64,000 nt of DNA from Neocallimastix lanati (nom. inval.) (lineage: Eukaryota; Neocallimastigomycota; Neocallimastigomycetes; Neocallimastigales; Neocallimastigaceae): positions 403,501-467,500 of the forward strand of contig JACVTC010000115.1 in assembly GCA_016946835.1 (NCBI GenBank), written 5' to 3'. Position 1 is the stretch's first letter; the number at the start of each line of letters is the position of its first letter. The notes beneath the pieces are model-generated. The model was not told the origin of the DNA. It did not search any database and was given only the letters and a program-made list of their open reading frames with translations. Shown here one piece after another: positions 1 through 14,049 of this stretch. The translations under genes and the position numbers were made by a program.

Positions 1-163
1 ATGTAATGAAATTAGAAAGAGAGAAAAAAAAGAAAAAACTAGCAGATCAAGAGGTATAATAATTAATTTATTAGAAATAAGATAAAAATAAAAAAATAAA
101 ATAGAAATTAAAAAATAAAAAAACAGGAAAAATAATTATTAATTATTTATTATGCAAACGATG

Positions 164-196
<33 letters not shown>

Positions 197-1125
197 ATAT
201 TTTACTTTTATTTTTAATGAAAATACAATATAATCTTAATTTTATATAAATATATATATATGAATATTTTAAAATACTTTAAATCCGGTTGAATTAATTC
301 ATATTAACAATATAATGATAATAATTAAAAAAAAAAAGATAAGATTGAAAAATATTAAGAAAGAATTTATTGCTAATATTGAGAATTTTGAAAGAAATTT
401 AAAAAATAATGAAAGAGCAGAGGCCTCTAATTATCATGAAAGACATGGCAGTAATTATGATCAAGCTGTAGTATCTGAATTGGATCCTTTGAAAGTAGAT
501 AATAAAGATAATCAACAAGCAGAAATAGAAGAAATTAAATACTTCCTTAAATATCAAAGAACAATGGATCCCAGTGCCTATATAAGAATGATTCAACGGA
601 AAATACCATCCATTGAAACTAGTATGAAACAATCACATGATTATATTAATCGTATTCATGAAAGGAAAATAAAAGAAGAAGAAACAAATAAAGAGAAAAA
701 ATACCATCGAAGAAAAATTTTATTAGCCCAACAAAAATCAAGAAAAGAAAATGAAAAAATAGAATTAGATAATTTTTTAGTTAATAAATTATTAAATGAA
801 TCAAAACAAGAGAAAAGAATTGCTGAACAATTGATGGAAATAAGAAAACAAAAACATTTAATTTATGAGAATCGTTGTAAAAGAAATCAACAATACGCTG
901 AAAAAAGAAAAAAAGATTATGAGTTAGCCTTAAAAAGAGAAGAAGAATTAGGTAAGAAAGCAAAGGAAGAATATGAAATGGAAGCTGAATTATTAAAAAA
1001 TCAATATGATGAAATTATATTAAATAAAGAGGAAGAGAAAAAACAAGAAACTCATGAAAAGATTAATAAACTTGTTTGGGAATTAGTTGATTTTGCATTT
1101 AAAGTAACTTAATAGTTTTTTTTTT

Positions 1126-1157
<32 letters not shown>

Positions 1158-2835
1158 AAATGAAAAAATAATATATATATATATTATTTTTTTCTTTTTT
1201 CATTATTTTCTTTAAAATAACAATAAATATTTAATGTATAATTTATTAAATTATATATATATACAAATAATATTATTAAATTAATACTATGACTATTAAT
1301 TTAATTTTAATTTATATATATATATATATATATAATATAAAGATATCTGAATATAAAACATTAAATGATGGTCATATCACTAAAAAACAAATGGATGAAT
1401 GGAAAATCATATTTATTAAGGGATTACCTTTAGAAGATAAATACTTTTTAGATATTACTCAAGATAAAATTGATATATTTAATAATGAATTTTTAGAGGA
1501 AAAAAAGGAAACTCTTGAAATTAATCCAGAAATCTTAAGTAAGATACAAAATATTAATATTGAAGGTTTTGACTTGAATAAGCCTTCTAGTCAAGCTAGA
1601 ATAGAATTACTGGAAGAAAAATCTAAGCCTACTTCACAACAAACTCAAGTTTCTAAAGAATCTAATGGTAGTAGAGCTATTACTAGTGAGACAGATGCTA
1701 CCGAAAAAGTAAATGATGCTAATAATAATAAAAGTGATAATAAAAATGATAATAAAAATGATAATAAAAATGATAATAAAAGTAGGGTTAGTACTAATGA
1801 TAATAATAATAATAACACTGGAGCAAATAATGAAAATAATAATAATAATAATAGTAATAATAGTAAAGACAATGAAAAGAAACCTTCTTCCAATGGAGAA
1901 GATTCTGTTAATTTAGTTATTAATTGTGGCAATAAAAAGAAAATGGCCGAGAGGACTCCTGAAAAACATGAAGGCAGTAAGGAAGAAGAAAATGTCTCAG
2001 AAGGAATATTAGTAAATGAAGTTACAGAAACTAATCCAGATTTCCCAAATTCTATAATAAGTAAATTAGCGGAAAAAGAAAATGCAAATTTAATTCAAAT
2101 AGATGAAACAAATAGTAGCATTTTAAAGGGAATACAAATTTTGGATGAAAAAGAATTTAAAAGTTATATTAATGGAGAAAAAAATTGGGAATATACATTT
2201 TGGTAAAATATAATATATTTAAAATAATTATAATAGAAAAAAAATAATAATAATTATATAGTTTTTAAAATATTAATATTATAATTGTTTATTATAATTA
2301 TTGTAACTATAAATTTAAAAATTTTTTTAATTTTTAAAAATATTTATATATATATCTTTTTTTTTTAAATTAATATAAAATTTATTTACTATTTATAAAT
2401 AATTTATAATTATGTATACTTTTTTTTTGTTTTTGTTTTTGTTTTTGTTTTGTTTATTTTATTTTGTTTAATTAGTCCTACTCCACCTGATATTCCAAAA
2501 AGAATGTATGAATCATTATATGAAATTATTGATACGCTTGCTGAAATTACCAAAGTCCCTGAAGAACCTTATGAGTTAGCAGTACTTCCAAAAGTTCCTA
2601 TTCGTATGTCCATTATAGGTAAAAGATTTAGTGGAAAAATGACATTAGCTACAAAACTTGCCTCCAAATTTAATTTAGCTATTCTTTCTTTAGAAGATTT
2701 AATTAAAGAAGCCATAAGGTAATAAAAGAAATATAAAAAATAAATAAATATATATATATGTTTATTTATGTAATATTTAAATGTATAAAAAAAAATTAAA
2801 AGTAGATTTATAATATTTTATTATTAAATGATATA

Positions 2836-2869
<34 letters not shown>

Positions 2870-3797
2870 TTTATTATATTATTCAATATTAAAATAGAGT
2901 TAGCACCATAGAAGCAAAATCAGGTAATGAGGATACAAATGAGTTAAATTCGACCTTTAAATCCAAAAAGAGTTCATTAACGAGAGCACAAATTGGATCA
3001 GAAATTCAAATAAAGATGCTAGAAGGTGGTTATCCAAATGATGAACTTTTAGTTCAACTTATTATTGATGCCATTAGTCGTGTTAATATTGATCATCCAG
3101 ATTGTAAAGGAGGATGGATATTAGTTAATTTCCCTCAAAATAAAGAACAAGCTGTTTTATTAGAAAGAGAATTAACAGGGTAAGTAATATAAAAGAATTT
3201 TTTTAAAAAAAATAATAATAAATATTATTAGATAATAATTGTAAAAAAGTTATATAAACATGTTCATAAATGTATTTTATTTTAATGTATATATTTTATT
3301 TATTTTTATTTTTCAAAATATATATTAATTAATTAATCAATTCCCAATCATTAAATAATCAAAAAAAAAAAAAAAAAAAAAAAGTTATGAAGAACCAAAG
3401 AAAATTAAACCAACCTTACCCAAGAGGAAAGCCAGTAATAATGTTAAGAATAATGTTCCATATATAACAAAGAAGCAGAATCCTCCAGCAGATGATGCCG
3501 AAAAAGAAAACAAATTAGAAGGTGGTTTAGATTTAGTATTATTAATGAATATTGATAATGATATAGCGTTTAAGAGAATGACAGGAAGAAAAATTGATAC
3601 GTTAACAGGAAAGATATATCATTTAGAATATAATCCACCCCCAGATGATGAACCTGTAAATATATTTATTATAACAAATTTGCATTAACTTTTAATTTAT
3701 TTTTTATTATTTTTAAACACTGTCATTTAATAATTATATATTTAGCGAATTAAAATCAATATTAAACAAAACTATTAATACAAAAATATAAATATTG

Positions 3798-3848
<51 letters not shown>

Positions 3849-4953
3849 TTCAAATTTATATTTAATAATTTAATAGGGAATATATGAAAGATTAGCACCA
3901 TTTAATGATGAAATTGATAATCTTAACATTCAAAATCAAATTGCTTCATTTGATACTCAAGTTGATTCTCTTAAAGATTTCTTTAATAAATTTAAAAACT
4001 TACATGTAAATATTTTAATATAATAAACTATATATATAATGTTTCTATAATATATATATATATATATATATATGATTTTTTTTTATTAATTAAAATTGTA
4101 ATTATTAGATGTTAGTATATTGAATAAAATGTTAAGAGAATAAAATAGAGAGAGAGAAAAAGATATATAATTTTTTAATCTAATAATTACATTTAAAAAT
4201 TTTTAAAAATTAGGAAATTGATGGATCTAAAAATGTTAATGAAAATGTTGATAGAGTTCATATCATTATTGATAATATAGAAAATGAGAGGATAAGAGCT
4301 GAAGAAGAGAAGAAAAGGGAAGAAGCAAGAAAATTAGAAGAAGCCAAAAGAGAATTTGAATTGCAAAGGGAAAGAGAATTAGAAAAGAAGAAAAAAGAAG
4401 AAGCAGGTAGGGATGAATATATATATAAAAAGAAAGAAATAAATAAAAATCAAATAAAAAAAATAAACATATATATATTTGTTTTTTTTTGTCAATATTA
4501 TATATATAATATTGACAATAAAAATAGTAATAATAATATAGAATAATATATAGAAAAAAAATATCAATTTACTGATGAATCATATTTATATTTATATATG
4601 TATATATATATATATATTAATTTATTTACCTTTTTAATTTGATATTTAAAAATATGCAATAATATATATATAGAAAATTTAGAGAAAGCTCAAGAAGAAG
4701 CACAAGTAGAGAATGAACAAGAAGTTAATTCTCCTCAAAGTCAAAATGAAACAACGAAAGGAGCAAATAATAAAAGTAATGCCAAAGAAGATGATAAGAA
4801 AAAGAATAGTAGATCCAGAACTCAATCAGGAAAAGAAAAGGAGAAAGATAAAGAAAAAGAAAAGGATAAGGATAAGGATAAGGATTCCAAACGTAAAAAT
4901 AATTCAGCTAATGCCAATAATTCAGCTGTTAAGGGTCAAAAAGTTGGAAAAGG

Positions 4954-4992
<39 letters not shown>

Positions 4993-5838
4993 GAATATTT
5001 TTCCTTTTTAATAATTATTGATTTTGATTTCATATATATATATTTTTTTTTTTTAAATATATTCTATTAAATATTAAATATTAAAAATTTTCTATAATAT
5101 TAATAATATATTTAATAATAAAAACCAAAAAAAAAGATAATAAAAAGAAAGATGCTCAAGATAATCAAGATAAGAATGAAGAAGTTGTTTTGAATTATGA
5201 TGAAGCTTCAGAATTACAAATATTTGCATCAACCAATAGAACTCCAATTATTTCATCTAATGGAAAGAAATGTCCAGCTAAAGGATTAGCCGAAATCTTA
5301 ATTGATAGTATGTTAATTTTATATTATATATATATATATATATGTATATAAAAGAAGATAATATAATAATATATATTTATCTTTTTTTTTTTTTTATTTT
5401 TTGTTTTATGAAAATTCATTAAAAATATTAACTTTTATTTATTTGTTTTTAATTTTATTAATTATTTATTTATTATTTTTATTTTTTTTTCATTATTAGC
5501 ATGGGCTTCGATAGAAGTAAATTATGTAGAAACCTTAAAATTTATATTCCGTTCTTTAAGACGAGAACAAGATGCCTTGATAAGATATATCTATAATACA
5601 AAAGTTAATTTCAAGAAATATTTAGAAAGACCAGATGATAAACAGAGTATAGTTACTGCTTTCCAAGAAGACTATAATCAAATGGATGATGATTTAAGGT
5701 ATAAAATAATAAAAAAAAAAAAAAAAAGAAAAGAAAAAAAAAATTAATAAAATTAAAATACTCGTAAAATAATATAATTAGTTTTAAAATAAATATATAT
5801 ATATTTTAATTTAAATGATTAATATTTAATTTTTTTCT

Positions 5839-5869
<31 letters not shown>

Positions 5870-6391
5870 TATTTTTTTTTTATTTTTTTCAATTTTTTTT
5901 TTTTTTTTTTTCCATTTTTTCCATTTTTTTATTTTTTCCCATTTTTTCCATTTTTTTCATTTTTTTTTAAAAAAAAAAGATGTGATCCGGAAGCTAAAGC
6001 CGAACTTCATCAACGTACAGATGATTTAAAAGATAAACTTATTGAAGTTTGTGAAAAACGAAAAGAAGAAGCAGAGCAAGAAAGAAATATCATCATTGAA
6101 GATCGATGGATTGAAGATCATTTAAATTTAATTATTAATATATACATTACCATGATGCAAGTTGAAAGTGATCATACCATTGGAATAAATCAATTGGTTT
6201 ATGATTATTATATTGATTCTAGTGGATTTGTAAGTTTTTAAAGTTTTTAATATTAATATTAAATATTAATATTATAACTATTAGACTTGATTAATGTTGA
6301 ACAATAAATCACATAAAAACTCTAATATGAAATCTAATATATATTTAATATAAATATTTTATAATTATAATCACTAATTATTAATTTTTGA

Positions 6392-6439
<48 letters not shown>

Positions 6440-7217
6440 GATTATTATTATAAATTCTCTTTTTACAATTATTTTTTTTAATAAATATTAGATTATTAAT
6501 GATGATTCAATGAAAAAGGTATGTTCATTCTTTCCATTTTTTATATTTTTTCTATAGTAGATGATATAAAGGAACAAACATATAAACAAATAAAAAATAA
6601 AAAAAAAAAATAAAAAAATGAAAAAACAAAAAAATGAAAAATATAAAAATAATTTTTATATTCTAATTATAATTATTATTTTTTTTTTATTTAGTTAAGA
6701 ATACCTCTTTATGGCTATAATGTAGATGCATCCATGGATCAAAAACAATCAGGATCCATGGATAATTTAACAAAATCTACTCAAAAGGGTAAAACCAATG
6801 GAGGAGATAATCAAGATTCTAAGAATAATAATGGTAATCAAAATAATAAAGGTCATGCTACTAGTTTATTGCCGTCCTCAGGATCTAGTCGTAAATCCTT
6901 TATGGTTAGGGATAGACATCAATCCAGTCAGGGTCATAATAATTTCTTCCAAGATTTAGATGGAGTACCTTATGTTCAATACATTGATAATGCCTATAAT
7001 TTAGCTTATTCTAATAATGTTGCTGCTGAAGTAGTAGTAGCAGATAAAGAGAAGAAGGAAAAGAAGAAGCAAAATGCTACAGAACCCGTCATTGAAACTA
7101 AAAAACGTAAAGAAAGAAAAAATTACATATAATATATTAATATTATTATATAAATTATTATTATTATTATTTTTATAATAATTATCTATATATTTGATAA
7201 TAGGATATATAACATTA

Positions 7218-7268
<51 letters not shown>

Positions 7269-8608
7269 TATAATAATAATTATAATAATAATAATAATAA
7301 TAATAATAAATTAAAAAAAAATATAATACTAATATATTCATTTTTTAAAAAAAAATAAAATAAATACAAAAATAAATAAATGATGTAAATATAGTTGATG
7401 TTGAAGAAGAATTACCAAAAGATTATGGCAATTTTATTCAATTAAATGAAACAAACTATCATTTAAATCTTGAAAGAATTCAAGTGAAGGCTAAAGAACA
7501 CATAAAAGTAAAAATTCAATATATATTTAATAATAATAATAATGGTTATATATATCATACATCAAATATTAACTTTTTTTTTTTTTTATCTTTTTTTTTT
7601 TGTAATTGTTTTTGTTTTTAACTCTTTTAATTATATATATATATTTTCTAAATCAATAAAATAAATAATGATAATAATGATATAAAAAAAAAATAAAAAC
7701 AAAAATAAAAAGGATTTACAAAAGCATGGCATCGATTTATTCAATTTATTAAATGAATGGATTACTGCTAGATATCAAATTGAAATTAATGCCATTAATG
7801 AATTAATTATTGTTATTAAAGAAGCCATTGAATGTGAAGCACGTCTTCCTAATGAATTAATTTTAGAAGGTGAAAACTTTAAGGTGAATTATGATATATT
7901 AACCTACGTAGCTGATCCTTTACCACCATCCAAGGAACCAATAGAAAAATTAAGTAATATACAAAATAAAAAAAAATTTTTTTTTAAATTTATATATTTA
8001 TTGACAAAGATAGATAATATATTATTAATTTTTTTTTTTTTCTTAGCAATTTAATAATTTATTATTTTTAATAATATTTATTAACTAATTTTTTTTTCTT
8101 TTCTTTTTTTTTTAAAAAAAAATAATATTTACTACTATTATTTGTTTATTATTATTTATAATAAATTAAAAATGATATGAAATAGCATCTGAAAAGTTTA
8201 CTGTAGTTCAATTAATGAATATCAGTAAAATGCTTAATGAATATTCAGGAACAGGAATTATTAGTACCAAGGAATTTATTGATTGCTTTATGAAATTAAT
8301 TGTTATGTCGGTAAGGATAATAATAAAGTTTATATATATATTTTTTATTTATATTATATATAATATAATATAATATAATATATATATATATGTTTTTAAA
8401 AAAATACAACGATTAAAATAGTATAATATGAAAAAAAAAATATAATTATTAATATATTATTTATTATCATTTTATGTATATATATTTTAAATTTTATTTA
8501 AATCAATTCAATAGACTGGTATGGAATATTTACCAGAAGATTATATGAATACTGATGTTAATCAAATAAAACAAGTAATTTATTATTATTAAAATTATTT
8601 TTAGTATA

Positions 8609-8645
<37 letters not shown>

Positions 8646-9228
8646 GCTTTATTGTATTAATGAAATAAATTTATTCCATATTAAACATATTATATATATT
8701 TATTAATGTATTATTATTAATTATTGTTATTATTATTATTATCATTATTGCTATTATTATAATGAAAACCTTTTATTTAATCATTTTTTTTTAAGATTAC
8801 CGATGTATTAGATCCATTAGATACAGGCTATATCAATTGGAGAAAGTTTATTATAAATCAAGCAAGAATATTACCAATACCAAGTGTGGAATATATTACT
8901 TACTTGAAAGAAATGTGTATGAAGTTACCATCTTATCAAAATGGAAAGGTAATACTATTATAAAATTAAATTTTTAAAATTTTAATTTATAAATTATAAA
9001 TATTTTAATGTTTATATTTATTTTATATATTAAAAAAAAAATATATATATGTATATATATATATATTATTATTATTATTATTACTATTTGTTATAATATA
9101 CATAGATTACAAAAAGTGATTACATGTCCTTAAAGTTATGGTATGAAGATATGGATGAAGAAATTGATAACGAAACCATTACTATATACAAGAGATATAG
9201 GAACTTAAAGGAAGCCATGTTTTGTATG

Positions 9229-9261
<33 letters not shown>

Positions 9262-9286
9262 TTTTGTTTTGTTATTATTAATAAAG

Positions 9287-9328
<42 letters not shown>

Positions 9329-9622
9329 TAATAATAACAACAATAAATTGATACTTTAAAAAAAGAAAAAATACAAAAATTAAATAATAATTATATATTA
9401 ACTAAATATATATATAAAGACTTCTTTATGGTTAAAAATCCATTAGATTCTGATGAAATGAAATTCTTGGAAGAATGTCAAAAAGAAAATGAAAATGGTA
9501 TCTATTCATTAATATACAATACACAAATAAATATTTACTTATAAAAAATTTTTTTTATAAGTTAAATTAATAAATCTCAATTTTTTTTATTTTTATATAT
9601 TATTAAATCTTTTTTTTTTTTC

Positions 9623-9653
<31 letters not shown>

Positions 9654-10814
9654 TATGTATATATATATATAGAAGAAGGAGCTAATGAATCCGAGGAAAA
9701 ACCAAGTGAAGGAGAAGCAGATAAAAAGAGTGAGCCTATCATTACTATATCTAATAATGACAAAGACGAAGTCAATAATTCTGGTAATACAGAGAACAAT
9801 GATAATACGAATTCTCTTATTAAGACTGAGCCACCAACAGAAGTTAATGATAGTACCAATTATACTGAAGAATCACTTGAAAAAAATGAAGAAGGGGTTG
9901 AAAGTAGTGAAGATAATACCAATAATAATGAAACAACAAATGAAGAAAATGATGAAGAAAAAATATGTGATGAGGAACTTTTTGATGTTAATTCATTTTT
10001 AATGTGTTGTTGTTGTGATACCAATCAAAAAGCTGGTATTGAAAAAGCATTTAATGTTATTTCTGATAATGGACTCGTCACAGCTGAAGATCTTTATTCT
10101 GTAAATATCCGTATAATTTTTATTTTTTTTTTTTTTAAAATCATCTCTAATTATATATAAAAATGACTTTTATATATACCTATATTTTTTTAATAAAATT
10201 ATAATTTAAAATTTTCTTTTTTTTTTTTTTTTTTTAATTTTAATTAAAAATAACTTCAATCATAGATTTATAACTACGGATTGTATATTGTAGATGATAA
10301 TTACTGGCATACAGAAAAAGAAGCCGATATTCCTTATCCAAGGGTATTAAATTTTTTACTTTTTAATTGTAAATATATATTTACATATATAGGTGAAATT
10401 ATTTCTCTAACTCAATTTTATTATTATAAATTAAAAAATTTTATAAAAAAATAAAAAAAAAAAAAAAATTTTTTTTTTATTTTTTATTAGGAACTCTTCT
10501 ATAAAATATTTGAAGACTTAAATGTTAATCCAGAAGAAAGAGTATCATTTAAACAAGTCATGGAAATTGCAGAAAAGAGTTATCCAACATTATTAACATG
10601 TCCATTTTATCAATTAGAGGTATTTTATTATCAGTCTTTATATTATTTAATAATATATAATAAAAAAATATTTATCTATAAACTATAAAAAATATAAAAA
10701 TATTTTTAAACTTTATACTAAAATACTATTATTTTATTTATTTTCAATAATAAAAATAATTACTCATTGACGTTATTATCTCAGAAAATCGTTATAGAAA
10801 AAAATAAACAATAA
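1..10814 (+). CDS. SPEF2: SPEF2/CPC1-like flagellar central-pair protein (5' partial)
   Basis: Axonemal protein of the SPEF2/KPL2 family (Chlamydomonas CPC1), which in other species sits on a central-pair projection of motile flagella. Exons joined by GT-AG with phase kept: <1-53, 339-1103, 1343-2202, 2476-2718, 2898-3179, 3385-3655, 3877-4005, 4214-4406, 4674-4952, 5137-5307, 5500-5698, 5980-6229, 6492-6518, 6695-7106, 7395-7507, 7713-7953, 8186-8310, 8515-8574, 8796-8948, 9106-9223, 9420-9497, 9673-10100, 10266-10343, 10491-10619, 10785-10814. About 1894 residues lie in the window; the N-terminal CH domain must be upstream. Seen: charged coiled coil (exon 2), family sequence DFAFK/SEYKTL across the exon 2/3 border, Asn/Lys-rich linker (about 1720-1870), adenylate-kinase-like P-loop GKRFSGKMTLA in exon 4, acidic linker in exon 22 and EF-hand-like segments near the end. 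The last exon adds only nine codons. Family call is strong; the short exons and the last one are the least certain. Confidence 0.88.
315..1103 (+). other. SPEF2: SPEF2 coiled-coil exon and its upstream acceptor
   Basis: Open reading continues upstream to position 315, but the ATG there is not the gene start. The exon before it ends at 53 on a complete codon and the acceptor AG at 337-338 restores the same frame at 339. The exon encodes a strongly charged Lys/Glu-rich helix of about 255 residues, typical of the SPEF2 middle region. The apparent terminal codons KVT-stop are intron read-through: the donor is at 1104. Confidence 0.75.
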
Positions 10815-11152
10815 AAAAATTTAGAATAATAATATGAATACAGAAATAAACCATCAAAAATTTTATATATACATTTTCTAAAATAATCTTTTGTTTTTAA
10901 AATAACCTAATAAATATAAATAAATATAATATTAAAAATATATAAAAATATATATATTTTTAATTTTTTTTTTTTTTTTTTTTTTTAAATTTATAATGCA
11001 TTACTTTATTTTTATATAAACAATTAAATTTCCATTCTATAAAGAATTTACTAATACAATAACAACAACATTAATAAAATAATTTACATAATTTTTTTAA
11101 TATTTATTATTATACTTTACTAACATATTTAACCAAAATATAAACAAAAGTT

Positions 11153-11193
<41 letters not shown>

Positions 11194-11841
11194 TATTATA
11201 TATTATATTATTATTATATCATTATTATTTCATTTAACGAATAAAAATATTAATATTATTATTATTACATATTTTTTTTTCTTAATTGTTTCCGCTTTAT
11301 TTTAATTTATAAAATTTATAATAATAATTATAATAATAATGGATTGATAAAATTTCAATAATATTTTTTTTTTTTCTTTTTTTTTATATTTTTTATTTTT
11401 TTATTTTATTTATTTAATTTTTGAAAAAGATGTATAAAAGAATTAGATTTTTTTTTTTTTTTTTTTTTTTTTGTTTAAAAAAAGAGTATTAATTTAATAT
11501 ATTGTCTTATTTTATATAAACATTTTATCTTTCTTTCACAATTTTAAATTGATAGTTTTTTATAAAGAAAATATATAATAATTAGTAATGTTATATATAT
11601 AAATATAAATAATATTTCATTTTTTGTATACTTCGTTTTGTTTTATATATATATATATATATATTTATTTAATATATATATTTAATATTAATAATTTAAT
11701 TTATAATTTTTTTAATAAAAAAACCAATCAATAAAATATTTTTGAAAGATTTATTGTTGCTTTCTTATTCCTTTTTTTTTTTTTATTTTATATTTTTTTA
11801 TTATTAATATTAAGGATTCAATAATGAAACGTTAAAGATAT
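10815..11841. other. Convergent intergenic spacer, no gene seen
   Basis: The spacer lies between the 3' ends of the SPEF2-like gene and the Cdc42-like gene. It is almost pure A/T with poly(T) runs (for example 11155-11190) and ATT microsatellite. Both 3' UTRs and polyadenylation sites must lie here, but AATAAA-like strings are too common to choose one. Confidence 0.7.
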
Positions 11842-13065
11842 CTATAATAATACACAATTCTTTTTTGATTTGTCATTAACACCTAAAGCTACAAGAATTG
11901 CTTCATCAAAAACATTCTTTAAACCTTTTTGAGTTAAAGCACTACATTCAACATATTTTACACATTTAAGCTCCTTAGCTAATTTATGTCCTTGTTCATA
12001 AGTAATTGGACGCTTACAGAATTTACCTAACTTATCTAAAGTAGCTCTATCGTTACGTAAATCAATTTGGGTTCCAACCAATATTATAGGAACGCCTGCA
12101 CAATATGTTTGAATTTCTGGAATCCATTTTTGTCGTATATTATCGAAACTAGTTGGAATAACAACAGAGAAACACATTAAGAAAACATCGGTATGTGGAT
12201 ATGAGAGGGATCTAATATTATCAAAATCTTCTTGACCTATTTATATTTTTTATATATAATATAATTTTTAAATTATCAATTATTATTAATGGTTTTCTTT
12301 TTTTAAAAGGAAAAAAAATTTTTTTTTAATTCTTTTTATTTATTTTTAAATATGAACCTGCAGTATCGAATAAACCTAATTTGTATGGAACATTTCCAAT
12401 GTTAACTTTTGCTAAATAATTATCAAAAACCTTAGTTATGAATATTAAAATAATTAAAATAAAATTTAATTTTCATTAAAAAAAATAATTTCCATTAATT
12501 TAATTTTCATTAAAAAAAAATAATTTCCATTAATATGTAATTCATAAATAATATTAAATTAAATAATTATATTTACAGTTGGGACATAACCAGTTGGGAA
12601 TTCATTTGTTGTATAAGAAATAAGAAGACAAGTCTATTTTTAGAAACAATAGAATTAATTATTAACAAGATATTTCATGAATTTTATACTTAACATTTTA
12701 TCAATAAATTTCGAATTTTAATATTTAATTTATTATTAATTGCTTATTTTTTTTATGCTTATATATATTTTATATATTTTTTCAACTAAATTCAATAAAT
12801 TTCGAATTTTAATATTTAATTTATTATTAATTGCTTATTTTTTTTTATGCTTATATATATTTTATATATTTTTTCAACTAAATTTTTAAATTTAAAAAAA
12901 ATCCTTTTTTTTTCTTTTAATATTAATAAAATATAAAACTTGTATTTATATATAAAACTTGAACAATATATATATATAATATAAATCATCTTTAAAAATT
13001 ATGAATTTTACTTTTCCGACAGCACCATCGCCGACAACGACAATCTTCATAGCGTTTTGTTGCAT
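11842..13065 (-). CDS. Cdc42-like Rho-family small GTPase
   Basis: Membrane-anchored GTP switch of the Rho family, closest by eye to Cdc42, expected to control actin and polarity. Exons (minus strand): 13065-13012, 12633-12577, 12430-12358, 12236-11842; phase is kept and the product is 192 aa. Motifs: P-loop GDGAVGK (residues 12-18), switch I with YVPTVFDNY, G3 DTAGQ (59-63), G4 TQID as in Cdc42, G5 ECSAL, a Rho insert, and a C-terminal CVLL box that predicts geranylgeranylation. The stretch [13 protein letters not shown] is Cdc42-like. Odd: switch II reads [13 protein letters not shown] where Cdc42 and Rac usually have EDYDRLRPLSYPQ, so the residues matching Tyr64, Arg66, Leu67 and Pro69 are all changed. 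It may be a divergent paralogue rather than the housekeeping Cdc42. Confidence 0.93.
12701..12883. repeat. Tandem 91-bp duplication inside the GTPase first intron
   Basis: Two nearly identical copies start at 12701 and 12792, both opening with tcaataaatttcgaatttta and ending in the same tttttcaactaaatt string. They differ by about one T. They lie within the intron between exons 1 and 2 of the Cdc42-like gene and look recent. A shorter duplicated motif (taattttcattaaaaaa) sits in the next intron at about 12465-12535. Confidence 0.85.
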
Positions 13066-13421
13066 TTTGATTAGATTATTTTATTTGAAGTATGTTTAAA
13101 AAAAAAAAAAAAGATGAAATTTATTATATAAAAAAGTTTATTTATATGTTTAAATCTATATATATTTTATAATTTAAATTTATTTATTTTATTATTTTCT
13201 TTTATTTTTTTATATTTATATTGTATATTTAATTTTTTAAATATTTATTTTTAATTTTTTTTTTGTAAAGTTTGAAAGTTTTTTTTTAAAATATTATTTG
13301 ATTTGTTATTTTTTGTTTGTTTAAAATCTATTGTATCATTTATATATATATATTCTTTTTTCTTTTTCTTTTTTTCTTTTTCTTTCCCAAGTTTTTAAAA
13401 CTTTGTATCAAAAAGAAAAAG

Positions 13422-13453
<32 letters not shown>

Positions 13454-13767
13454 GTGTGTGTGATTTATAAAAAAATATATATATTTAAATATAATTTAAT
13501 TTTATTTCGTTTTAATTCTTATTTTCTTTTAATAAAAAAAAAAGAAAACAATTTTATTAATTTTTATATTTATTTAATTTTTAATGTTTTTAAATACTGA
13601 GATTTAGAGTACTCCTCTTTTTTTAGCTTTTTATTGTTAGTATTTCTATTTTTTAAAATTATTATAATATTCTAATCTATATCTATTTATAATTAATAAA
13701 GCTTCACAAAAAGAAGAAAAAAAAATAAAAAAAAAAATTAAAATTATTTTTAAAATTTATTAATTCT

Positions 13768-13858
13768 ATTATTTATTATTTATTATTTATTATTTATTAT
13801 TTATTATTTATTATTTATTATTATTAATTATTAATTATTAATTATTAATTATTAATAA
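13768..13858. repeat. ATTATTT 7-bp tandem repeat, small locus
   Basis: A run of the 7-bp unit attattt grades into a run of attaatt/attattaatt units. It is the same unit as the much larger arrays at 14050-14500 (opposite strand) and 36782-37260. Confidence 0.85.
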
Positions 13859-14049
13859 TTGCAACAATTATTTAAACCAAAAATTATTTAAAAAATAAAG
13901 ATAGAAAATAAAATAATAAGAATTAATACTTTCATATATAATATTTATTATACCAATATAATATTAATTATTAATAAAAATAATAATAAAAAAAGTTTTC
14001 GAATATATTATTTTTTGTTATGGTATTTATTATTATTATTATTATTATT

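Noticed and set aside
1645-1932. 95-aa Leu-rich minus-strand frame
   Set aside because: Shadow of the Asn/Asp/Lys-rich linker of SPEF2 on the plus strand.
9593-9859. 88-aa minus-strand frame
   Set aside because: Antisense of SPEF2 exon 22, which is in phase with its neighbours.
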